From NS-12 sp045403215 (GTDB lineage Bacteria; Nitrospirota; Nitrospiria; Nitrospirales; NS-4): DNA of 13,745 nucleotides. A program made the translations under genes and the position numbers. Location of the stretch: NCBI GenBank assembly GCA_045403215.1, contig JAXIOW010000031.1, forward strand, positions 1 through 13,745, in the 5' to 3' direction. Within the stretch, counting starts at the first letter, position 1; each line of letters opens with the position of its first letter. The notes below the pieces were generated by a model. It was given only the letters and a program-made list of their open reading frames with translations, was not told the origin of the DNA and did no database searches. Positions 1 through 5,476 of this stretch are shown here, piece after piece.

Positions 1-327
1 AACGGCGACGATGACGCCGAGCAACCCTCCGTGGAAGGACATCCCGCCTTCCCAGACCGCCAGGAGCTTCGCCGGATGATCGAAATAGTAGGGCAGGTTG
101 TAGAAGAAGACGTAGCCGAGGCGGCCGCCGAGGATCACGCCGAGGGCCGCGTACAGGATGAGATCGTGCAGGTCTTCGAGGGAGAGCGCGACGTTGCGGG
201 CGGCGGCGCGCGCCTTGATCATGAAGAAGGCGGCGGTCAGGCCCAAGACATACATCAGCCCGTACCATCGGAGGGCGAGCGGGCCGAGCCGGATCAGGAC
301 GGGATCGATGTCGGGGTGCGGCAACAC
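1..327 (-). CDS. lgt: Prolipoprotein diacylglyceryl transferase Lgt, N-terminal part (cut by left edge)
   Basis: Lgt is the inner-membrane enzyme that moves diacylglycerol from phosphatidylglycerol onto the lipobox cysteine of prolipoproteins, the first step of lipoprotein maturation. The 109 visible codons carry family landmarks: HPDIDPVLIRLGPLALRWYG near the start, GGRLGYVFFYN around residues 69-79, and WEGGMSFHGGLLG close to the edge, which contains the conserved His region. Hydrophobic segments match the first membrane helices. I choose GTG at 327 as start: an in-frame TGA lies at 363-361, no ATG lies between, and an AGGAT sits 8 nt upstream of the GTG. The C-terminal half lies outside the window. 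A lipoprotein substrate candidate is encoded at 4222-4890. Identity is firm; the start is fairly firm. Confidence 0.93.
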   Translation of the reverse strand, partial: MLPHPDIDPVLIRLGPLALRWYGLMYVLGLTAAFFMIKARAAARNVALSLEDLHDLILYAALGVILGGRLGYVFFYNLPYYFDHPAKLLAVWEGGMSFHGGLLGVIVAV

Positions 328-443
328 GAGGGGCCATCCTACGGAGGTGACGGACTCTTTTCAAGCCCGTTCTGTGCGTCCACTCCTTGACGGCGGGACT
401 GGTTTCCGATACATCAGAGAGGCTGGGCACGGGGTCGGTGAGG

Positions 444-514
444 ACGGGAAGGGGCGCGTCGGGGTACCCGTTGCTCGTGGTTGCAACGGGTCGTATCGCC
501 TGGGGCGGGTGGGT
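444..514 (+). repeat. Dispersed palindromic repeat, copy 1 (intergenic)
   Basis: This 71-nt stretch matches 13565-13635 at 68 of 71 positions in the same orientation; the three differences (465, 496, 510) are all T here and C in the other copy. It contains a perfect 9-bp inverted repeat, ACCCGTTGC at 466-474 and GCAACGGGT at 483-491, around an 8-nt loop. It lies between the divergently transcribed lgt and the 56-residue gene, ending 11 nt before that gene's start, so it probably forms part of that gene's leader. A dispersed palindromic element is the simplest reading; no transposase is nearby. Confidence 0.85.
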
Positions 515-525
515 AAGGACAGGGT

Positions 526-696
526 ATGCCGCTGGATGGTGGGAAAGCCTACAGCATCTATGATTCCATGCGACGCATGCTGGAGCCGCTGCGCCGTGAC
601 TGGGAGAAGTTCACCCCGGCCGAACGCCAGGTGATCATCAACGAGCTCGAAGCGTTCCTCCGCAGCGTCAAGCCGGATGAGAATGCCCCGCGCTGA
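526..696 (+). CDS. Small orphan protein, 56 aa
   Basis: ATG at 526 is preceded by AAGGA (514-518) at 7 nt spacing and the frame closes with TGA at 694-696. The product begins MPLDGGKAYSIYDSMRRMLE and is charged and helical in character, with a segment reading WEKFTPAERQVIINELEAFL that looks like an amphipathic helix pair. It has no signal peptide or membrane segment. I do not recognise the family. Support comes from the ribosome binding site, ordinary amino acid composition and the lack of any competing gene. The start is close behind the palindromic repeat at 444-514. The downstream neighbour on the other strand is the remnant ending at 715. Function unknown. Confidence 0.65.
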   Translation: MPLDGGKAYSIYDSMRRMLEPLRRDWEKFTPAERQVIINELEAFLRSVKPDENAPR

Positions 697-714
697 CCGT
701 CCGACCGTTTTGCT

Positions 715-816
715 CTACTTGTCCCTGTAGTAGGCCGGGTACAACTTGTGGACGCACTCCGGGCAGAGCCCGTGGGTGAACTTCGCGTCTGCGTGGCTCG
801 TAGGCCTCAATGTTGT
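715..816 (-). pseudogene. Frameshifted remnant of a Cys-rich signalling tail
   Basis: Reading leftwards, the DNA encodes NIEAYE, then, after a frame change equal to about 5 missing nt, SHADAKFTHGLCPECVHKLY and a TAG at 717-715. This is a second, diverged copy of the last 30 or so residues of the neighbouring 279-aa protein, whose tail reads QIDTYVLEHTDAKVTH then ICPTCAQKLYPDLYRG. Both nucleotide and protein similarity are plain over roughly 95 nt. The remnant begins inside the last codons of the intact gene, so that gene's stop codon (809-807) seems to lie in remnant sequence. It has no start and only the second CxxC of the motif. The likely origin is collapse of a tandem paralogue pair. Confidence 0.75.
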
Positions 817-1646
817 CCGCCCCGATAGAGGTCCGGGTACAGCTTCTGTGCGCAGGTCGGGCAGATGCTGTGCGTGACCTTCGCGTCCGTGTGCTCCAGG
901 ACGTAGGTGTCGATTTGGTTCCAGTACCCCTTGTCGTCCCGGATCTGTTTGCAGGAGAAGCAGATGGGCAAGAGGCCGCGCAGGGTCTTGATGTTCGCCA
1001 GGGCGTCCTGCAGTTCCCGGATGAGGCGTTCCCGTTCCTGCTCGGCTTGTTTGAGCGCGGCGATGTTATCGATCAGGCCGGCCTTCTGCCTGCGCTCCTT
1101 GCGGATCATCTCGGCAAACACCCCGTAGAATGTGGCCATGCTCAGGAGAATCGGGATCCGGAGGAGATGGCTTTCGGACAGCGAGCCGGTCTCTTGCATC
1201 TCCAGGACAAGGAGCATCCCATAGGCGGCGCACGGGACCACCGAGAGGCCGATCAACTGATTCAGTGAGGTTGAGAAAGCGGCGATCAGGAGGATCAGGA
1301 AGTATGTGACATACAGGTCGGAACTGGCGTTGCCGGACAGGTAGATGATGGCCGTCGTCAGTCCCGTATCGCCCATCACGAGTGCGCCCGGGAACCACTC
1401 GGCTTCCAGCACGCGGGTCGGGAGAAAGATCAGGACGGCGTTGATCAGCATGAGGACCCCGACGAGAGGCTGTTGGTAGTCGGAAGGCAGCACGGCGTCG
1501 CCGCTGAACAGCAGTTCGTAACACAGGACGATCGTGACAAGGGTCTGCAGCAGGATGAACCCGAGGCGGTTGGCGGCACTTTGGGAAGGAGCGGTCTTGG
1601 GAGGCCTCTGGAAGATGACCCCGAAGATGGTGTCAGCGCCGGGCAT
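807..1646 (-). CDS. Six-helix membrane protein with coiled coil and C-terminal Cys-pair signalling tail
   Basis: The 279-aa product has about six hydrophobic segments (roughly 29-45, 58-75, 87-103, 111-127, 132-148, 162-178), then a charged coiled coil (about 180-222), then a short conserved tail: GLLPICFSCKQIRDDKGYWN and ICPTC, with Cys229, Cys232, Cys262 and Cys265. From memory, this tail is common at the end of response regulators and PAS or GGDEF sensors in environmental bacteria. Here no kinase, cyclase or receiver domain is present, so the output is unclear; four Cys suggest a metal or redox site. ATG 1646 is preferred over the GTG at 1649 because GGAGG (1657-1653) lies 6 nt from the ATG and only 3 nt from the GTG. 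Function unknown; probably a membrane sensor. Confidence 0.85.
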   Translation of the reverse strand: MPGADTIFGVIFQRPPKTAPSQSAANRLGFILLQTLVTIVLCYELLFSGDAVLPSDYQQPLVGVLMLINAVLIFLPTRVLEAEWFPGALVMGDTGLTTAIIYLSGNASSDLYVTYFLILLIAAFSTSLNQLIGLSVVPCAAYGMLLVLEMQETGSLSESHLLRIPILLSMATFYGVFAEMIRKERRQKAGLIDNIAALKQAEQERERLIRELQDALANIKTLRGLLPICFSCKQIRDDKGYWNQIDTYVLEHTDAKVTHSICPTCAQKLYPDLYRGGQH

Positions 1647-1904
1647 CACAGCCCTCCCGTGAAAACTCCGCGGGCCTAGCGTTTCGAAAGGATCAGGTCC
1701 ACTTCGATCGCCAGCCGGACCGACTGTATCACAACTGAACCTTGGACAATAGTGAACGGGGCTTTCGATGTAGACCTCGGACGGGATTTACAACCTATTG
1801 ATTCTTCAGCGTTGTTCTTAGGCCTTTGTTCTGGCCTATTTTATGCCCGTGGTCATCTCTAATCGTGGTCTCGGACTTTCATGGCACGCTGCGAGGTGAA
1901 GACC

Positions 1905-1994
1905 ATGGTACTCAATGTTGGCCTAATAGAGGGACTCGCCGTGTTCGGTGTTGTCTGGTGGCTGGTTTACAAAGTTTTCTCTCCTCAGAGGTGA
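1905..1994 (+). CDS. Possible small single-span membrane peptide, 29 aa
   Basis: ATG at 1905 follows GAGGTGA (1893-1899) at 5 nt spacing, and the frame ends in TGA at 1992-1994. The product starts MVLNVGLIEGLAVFGVVWWL, a continuous hydrophobic helix, and ends in a short basic tail (VYKVFSPQR), the usual look of a one-span small membrane protein with a cytoplasmic C-terminus. An in-frame ATG at 1881 would add eight residues but lacks a clear ribosome binding site. I do not recognise a family. Such tiny hydrophobic frames can arise by chance; the ribosome binding site and charge distribution favour a real gene. Confidence 0.45.
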   Translation: MVLNVGLIEGLAVFGVVWWLVYKVFSPQR

Positions 1995-2049
1995 CCTTCT
2001 AGATGTGTTCGGACTGCCCTGTGCCTTACACGCCGACAAAAGGTCGCCC

Positions 2050-2087
2050 CGGACGGCTGGCGGTCTAACCCTCCGGCCAGCCGTCCG
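2050..2087. terminator. Perfect 12-bp inverted repeat between convergent genes
   Basis: CGGACGGCTGGC (2050-2061) and GCCAGCCGTCCG (2076-2087) pair perfectly around a 14-nt loop. The repeat lies between the stop of the small plus-strand frame (1994) and the stop of the minus-strand 95-aa gene (2110), the usual place for a shared terminator. There is no strong T-run: on the minus strand a TTTT follows about 10 nt after the stem, and on the plus strand there is none. It could instead act as an RNA-stabilising hairpin. Confidence 0.5.
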
Positions 2088-2109
2088 CCAATAAGTTGGC
2101 TGCCAACTG

Positions 2110-2397
2110 CTACTTCTTCTTGGCGTACAACTCTTTGTTGACAGAGTGGACGGTGTACTCGATTGCCTCTTTGGTGTTCTGTTTGATCTTGGGGAATACG
2201 TCGGAGCCTAAGACTGCGCTCATGGAGGTGTGGACAGCGGTCTTCGAAGTGAAATCGATTGCTTTTTTAACTTCTTGGCCCAGAAACACCATGGAGATCT
2301 TCATGGTGATGATAAATGCCACCGAAAAAACGACCGCCCACGGAATCGCACGTACAAACCCTTCAGACAGAAGTTGGCCGTAGCTCTTATCTAGCAT
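2110..2397 (-). CDS. Orphan single-span membrane protein, 95 aa
   Basis: ATG at 2397 follows an excellent AGGAGGGGG (2409-2401) at about 5 nt spacing. The product has a short polar N-terminus, one long hydrophobic segment (about residues 17-41, AIPWAVVFSVAFIITMKIS and onward), and a Lys-rich C-terminal region of about 50 residues ending in LYAKKK. I do not recognise the family. A weak promoter candidate lies upstream on the same strand (TTGATT at 2465-2460 and CATACT at 2443-2438, 16 nt apart). The gene is more AT-rich than its neighbours and sits with two other orphan genes in a stretch of different base composition, which may point to recent acquisition. The hairpin at 2050-2087 may end its transcript. 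Confidence 0.75.
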   Translation of the reverse strand: MLDKSYGQLLSEGFVRAIPWAVVFSVAFIITMKISMVFLGQEVKKAIDFTSKTAVHTSMSAVLGSDVFPKIKQNTKEAIEYTVHSVNKELYAKKK

Positions 2398-2568
2398 TTT
2401 CCCCCCTCCTTATGATGATGGTTTATTCCTCGAGATCAGTATGCCTAAGCCATAAAAAAAATCAATGGGTTTGTACCTGCCTCCAGCTGCAACAGCGGTC
2501 CGCGGGATGATGGCAGCTTCTGGCATGGATTTTTCCCGAAACCAATGGTGAAAACTGAAAAATATTAC

Positions 2569-2597
2569 TTGACACGAAGACAGGAAGACTCTATGAG
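2569..2597 (+). promoter_or_regulatory. Sigma-70-like promoter for the 68-aa coiled-coil gene
   Basis: TTGACA (2569-2574) is separated by 17 nt from TATGAG (2592-2597), about 30 nt before the ATG at 2628. The -35 box is perfect; the -10 box matches TATAAT in four of six positions. The surrounding DNA is AT-rich. Confidence 0.6.
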
Positions 2598-2627
2598 GGA
2601 CTAACTTTCATCCGGAGTCCTTCAGAG

Positions 2628-2834
2628 ATGTCTGTGGCAGGTGAGCAGGAGCTCGAATACCTGAGAGCGCAGGTTACCGAGCTCACGGCGAGCGTAAGGT
2701 GGGAGCGGACTCAAAAAGAGCGGCTCCTTGAGGAACTGGGTGGATATCACAGAGAAATCAGACGATTGCAGGACAGGTTGACTGATCTGGAGTTACAGCT
2801 TGCTGAGAGGAAGCCTGAACCTGCCCCTTCGTGA
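2628..2834 (+). CDS. Small coiled-coil protein, 68 aa
   Basis: The product starts MSVAGEQELEYLRAQVTELT and is almost wholly a charged heptad-repeat helix (Leu, Val and Ile at a and d spacing, through RLQDRLTDLELQLAE), ending in a Pro-rich tail (KPEPAPS). It has no signal or membrane segment, so it is likely a cytoplasmic dimer- or trimer-forming coiled coil. GGAG lies 10 nt before the ATG, a somewhat long spacing. A good promoter (2569-2597) precedes it and no gene follows on the same strand, so it appears monocistronic. No family recognised; small coiled coils of this kind cannot be assigned by inspection. Confidence 0.7.
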   Translation: MSVAGEQELEYLRAQVTELTASVRWERTQKERLLEELGGYHREIRRLQDRLTDLELQLAERKPEPAPS

Positions 2835-2951
2835 TCCTGTCTAACCCCGATCTCGATTGCATTCAGCCTCTTAAACTCCGCATTTGAGAGCACAATCGCC
2901 GCCTTGCACCTCATTCAGTCCGTGTAACTATTTATAATTTGGTTGTAAAGT

Positions 2952-3028
2952 TGGTGGCCCCGGCCGGAATTGAACCGACGACACGCGGTTTAGGAAACCG
3001 CTGCTCTATCCAACTGAGCTACGGGGCC
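2952..3028 (-). tRNA. tRNA-Arg (anticodon CCU), CCA encoded
   Basis: The minus strand folds as a standard cloverleaf: acceptor GGCCCCG paired with CGGGGCC (7 of 7), D arm GCTCAGTTGGATAGAGC, anticodon stem GCGGT with ACCGC around TTCCTAA (anticodon CCT), a T arm with TTCAATT loop, discriminator A, then an encoded CCA at 2954-2952. It reads AGG codons. It lies 26 nt downstream of the amrS stop codon on the same strand, with no clear promoter in between, so it may be processed from the amrS transcript or use a promoter within amrS. Confidence 0.97.
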
Positions 3029-3054
3029 ACAGCGCAAGGGATCGGCGTAACGGT

Positions 3055-4152
3055 CTAGCGGGCAAAGTCCTTGAGGCGGACGGGCAGCCGCTTCGCACCC
3101 CAACGCCCCGGCGGGCCGTCGAACACGCCAGCGCACGCCGCGCCACAGACCTTGCACCGGCCATCGTCCGTCAGATTCCACGCGGTCATCACGTACCAGT
3201 CCCGGCCGATCAGCTTGCTCCCGCATTGATGGCAGTAGGTGCTGCCGCCTTCCTCGTCATGGACATTGCCGGTGTAGGCATACCGGATCCCGTTCTTTAC
3301 CGCGATGCGGCGGGCCGTCGTCAGAGTGGACGGCGGCGTGGGCGGCTTGTCCAGCATTTTGAAATCGGGGTGGAAGGCGGTGAAGTGCAGAGGCACGTCC
3401 GGGCCGAGGTGCTCAATGACCCACTGGGTCAGTTCCTCGATTTCTTTCTCTAAGTCGTTCTCGCCGGGAATGAGCAAGGTCGTGATCTCGAACCAGACGT
3501 TCGTCTCGTGCTTGAGGTATGTCAGGGTGTCCAGCACCGGCTGCAGGTGCCCGATGGTGATCTGCTTGTAGAACTGCTCGGTGAAGGCCTTGAGGTCCAC
3601 GTTGGCCGCGTCCATGTACTTGTAGAGCTCGCGTCGCGGCTCGTCGCACATGTAGCCCGCCGTCACGGCGACTGCCTTGATCCCAAGCTCGTGGCAGGCC
3701 TGGGCGACGTCGATCGCGTACTCCATGAAGATCACCGGGTCGTTGTAAGTAAACGCGACGCTCCGGCACCCCAGTTGCTGGGCTGCCAGGGCGATCGTCT
3801 CCGGCGAGGCGGCGTCCGCGAGGGTGTCAATTTCCCGGGACTTGCTGATGTCCCAGTTCTGGCAGAACTTGCAGGAGAGATTGCACCCCGCCGTCCCGAA
3901 GGACAGGATCGGCGTCCCCGGCAGGTAATGGTTGAGGGGCTTCTTCTCGATCGGATCCACGCAGAAGCCGCTCGAGCGGCCGTAGGTCGTCAGGACGACC
4001 TGGCCGTTTTCGGAGGCACGCACGAAACACAACCCCCGCTGCCCCTCCTGCAGTTTGCAGAAGCGGGGGCACACGTCGCACTGGACGCGCTCGTCGTCCA
4101 GGCGGTGCCAGTATTTGGTCGGCACGACGGATGTCTGGGGGATTGTGCTCAC
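3055..4152 (-). CDS. amrS: AmmeMemoRadiSam system radical SAM enzyme (AmrS-like)
   Basis: This is a 365-aa radical SAM protein of the type found in the AmmeMemoRadiSam group, related to pyruvate formate-lyase activating enzymes. The [4Fe-4S] motif is CNLSCKFC (Cys90, Cys94, Cys97). It is preceded by an N-terminal Cys cluster (CDVCPRFC, residues 25-32, and Cys42) and followed by a C-terminal zinc-ribbon-like part with CHQCG and CKVCG. Landmarks SFGTAGCNLSC, TYNDPVIFMEY, VDLKAF and FHPDFKM fit the family. The usual partners (Memo-like and AMMECR1-like proteins) are not in this window. GTG 4152 is chosen because AGGAG (4164-4160) lies 7 nt before it; the earlier GTG at 4176 has no such site and lies just inside the promoter region. 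The substrate is not known from sequence. The tRNA-Arg follows 26 nt downstream. Confidence 0.9.
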   Translation of the reverse strand: MSTIPQTSVVPTKYWHRLDDERVQCDVCPRFCKLQEGQRGLCFVRASENGQVVLTTYGRSSGFCVDPIEKKPLNHYLPGTPILSFGTAGCNLSCKFCQNWDISKSREIDTLADAASPETIALAAQQLGCRSVAFTYNDPVIFMEYAIDVAQACHELGIKAVAVTAGYMCDEPRRELYKYMDAANVDLKAFTEQFYKQITIGHLQPVLDTLTYLKHETNVWFEITTLLIPGENDLEKEIEELTQWVIEHLGPDVPLHFTAFHPDFKMLDKPPTPPSTLTTARRIAVKNGIRYAYTGNVHDEEGGSTYCHQCGSKLIGRDWYVMTAWNLTDDGRCKVCGAACAGVFDGPPGRWGAKRLPVRLKDFAR

Positions 4153-4183
4153 CTGTTTGCTCCTGGGTTGACTCACTGCGCAA

Positions 4184-4192
4184 AGTATAACA
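4184..4192 (-). promoter_or_regulatory. Extended -10 promoter for amrS
   Basis: On the minus strand TG, one base, then TATACT (4192 down to 4184) forms an extended -10 element about 32 nt before the chosen GTG start. No good -35 box is visible at the right distance, which is common for extended -10 promoters. It lies in the short gap between the amrS start and the lipoprotein stop. Confidence 0.45.
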
Positions 4193-4221
4193 CTTCCTGT
4201 ATCGTGGTAACATGCTCGCCG

Positions 4222-4890
4222 TCACTTGTCGGCCGGCGCGCGGCTGGCCGCCGCTTCGTCGGCCATGCGGGCGGCCCGCCGGAGCTGCAGTGCGAGGCTC
4301 GTCCGGCTGAAGGCCCACCAGGCTGAGAGCGGCAGGCCGGCTTCCCGAAGGGCCTTGGCCGCGTACTGGTGGCACTGGTGGAACAGGTGGTACGGACGCT
4401 TCGACGGGTAAAACTTGACCCGGTCCACGACCAGCACGGGATTGGGGGCCCCGATGGTCGTGAGCAGGTGGCGGCGCAATCGCAGGTAGCCAGCCTCGCT
4501 GAGGCGGAAGACGAATGTTTCGGCCGGCGGTTGGGGCGTCCGCGCCGCCCAGACCTGTTCGTGGAGACCTATTTCCACCACACCCGGACTGGGCCAGAAG
4601 AGGGCCCGCAGAGCGCCGGTGAGCCCCTGGCGGCCTTCCAGGTACCACGCCTGCTCCGCAAAGCCCCATTCTTCGAACACCGACTTTCGGTCCAATGCAG
4701 TCACTCGCTCGTCCAGTGCGATGGCGATCATGGCGTGCCACGTATCAAGCGAGACGACGATCGTGTGGGTTGGCGCACCCTCGGGAGGCGGCCAGAGTTC
4801 GTGGACAGGGGCTGCGCAGCCACAGAGCAAGAACAGGGCAGGGAGTACCAGCCACGTCGAAGCTCTTACCTGGTTGATCCACCTCGGCAT
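4222..4890 (-). CDS. DUF2459-like lipoprotein, 222 aa
   Basis: The N-terminus is a lipoprotein signal: basic MPRWINQVR, a hydrophobic core, then LLCGC, with Cys25 the best lipidation site. The body matches my memory of the DUF2459 family (conserved proteins once noted near urease genes): a VSLDTWHAMIAI strand, EEWGFAEQAWYLEG, LRALFWPSPGVVEIG, and later FHQCHQYAAKALREAGLPLS, where the family usually has an H-x-C-N type motif. The reaction is unknown; the conserved His and Cys could suggest a hydrolase-like fold, but that is inference. ATG 4890 has AGGA about 7 nt upstream. Lipidation would need Lgt, part of which is encoded at the left edge. The gene is same-strand with amrS, but amrS seems to have its own promoter. 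Confidence 0.75.
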   Translation of the reverse strand: MPRWINQVRASTWLVLPALFLLCGCAAPVHELWPPPEGAPTHTIVVSLDTWHAMIAIALDERVTALDRKSVFEEWGFAEQAWYLEGRQGLTGALRALFWPSPGVVEIGLHEQVWAARTPQPPAETFVFRLSEAGYLRLRRHLLTTIGAPNPVLVVDRVKFYPSKRPYHLFHQCHQYAAKALREAGLPLSAWWAFSRTSLALQLRRAARMADEAAASRAPADK

Positions 4891-4929
4891 TGGCGCGTCC
4901 TGGTTCTGGTGGCGCTGCCGATTATCTCA

Positions 4930-4958
4930 TTGATTTTGCGCCAACCGGCAGATATTTT
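4930..4958 (+). promoter_or_regulatory. Sigma-70-like promoter for doxX
   Basis: TTGATT (4930-4935), a 17-nt spacer, then TATTTT (4953-4958), about 65 nt before the doxX ATG. Spacing is ideal and both boxes match consensus in four to five positions. Confidence 0.5.
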
Positions 4959-5023
4959 GGCAGACGCGGGAGTGGGTGGGAACGGGCGGGAAGGTTAGGA
5001 AGATCAATGAATGGAGGGACGCC

Positions 5024-5470
5024 ATGAAAGCTCTATTTGCGACGGATGAGGCCTGGTCGAGTTTGATCCTGCGAGTAATGCTGGGAATCGTGATGCTCCC
5101 TCATGGTGCCCAGAAGTTGTTGGGCTGGTTCGGGGGCTTCGGCTTTGCGGGCACGCTGGGCTTCTTCACCGAGCAGATGCACATCCCGGCGGCGCTGGCG
5201 TTCCTGGTCATCATGGGAGAATCGTTCGGTTCCCTGGGCTTGATCGCGGGCTTTCTCACCCGGTTTTCGGCGTTCGGGACTCTCTGCATCATGCTGGGCG
5301 CGATCTTCATGGTCCACCTGCCCAACGGCTTCTTCATGAACTGGGCTGGCAAGCAGGCGGGCGAGGGGTTCGAGTATCATCTACTAGTCATCGGCATGAG
5401 CCTTGCCCTGCTGATCGCGGGCGGGGGCAAGTGGTCGGTGGACGGGGCGATCGCGAAGAAGATCCAATAG
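5024..5470 (+). CDS. DoxX family membrane protein, 148 aa
   Basis: Four hydrophobic helices and the landmarks LRVMLGIVMLPHGAQKLLGW (about residues 15-34), a GESFGSLGLIAGFLTRFSA segment, then a conserved HLPNGFFMNW region mark a DoxX/DoxD-family protein of typical length. Members are small inner-membrane proteins; some are subunits of thiosulfate:quinone oxidoreductase, others are linked to oxidative-stress complexes, and most have no known role. With no partner gene here I give no symbol or reaction. ATG 5024 is chosen because GGAGGG sits 5-6 nt upstream; a longer frame from 4976 would add 16 polar residues. The stop is only 6 nt from the stop of the convergent DUF4340 gene. Confidence 0.9.
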   Translation: MKALFATDEAWSSLILRVMLGIVMLPHGAQKLLGWFGGFGFAGTLGFFTEQMHIPAALAFLVIMGESFGSLGLIAGFLTRFSAFGTLCIMLGAIFMVHLPNGFFMNWAGKQAGEGFEYHLLVIGMSLALLIAGGGKWSVDGAIAKKIQ

Positions 5471-5476
5471 CGACAG

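Noticed and set aside
158..634. 158-aa plus-strand frame over the lgt start and repeat
   Set aside because: It runs antisense to lgt and through the repeat; it has no ribosome binding site and an Arg/Ser-rich composition typical of a shadow frame.
810..1268. 152-aa plus-strand frame opposite the membrane protein
   Set aside because: The minus strand has clear membrane helices and the Cys tail; this frame is its antisense shadow.
1676..1732. Minus-strand 18-codon frame from GTG, ending LAIEVDLILSKR
   Set aside because: It looks like natural protein and sits just before the membrane protein gene, but is too short and lacks a clear ribosome binding site; it could be a leader peptide or a gene remnant.
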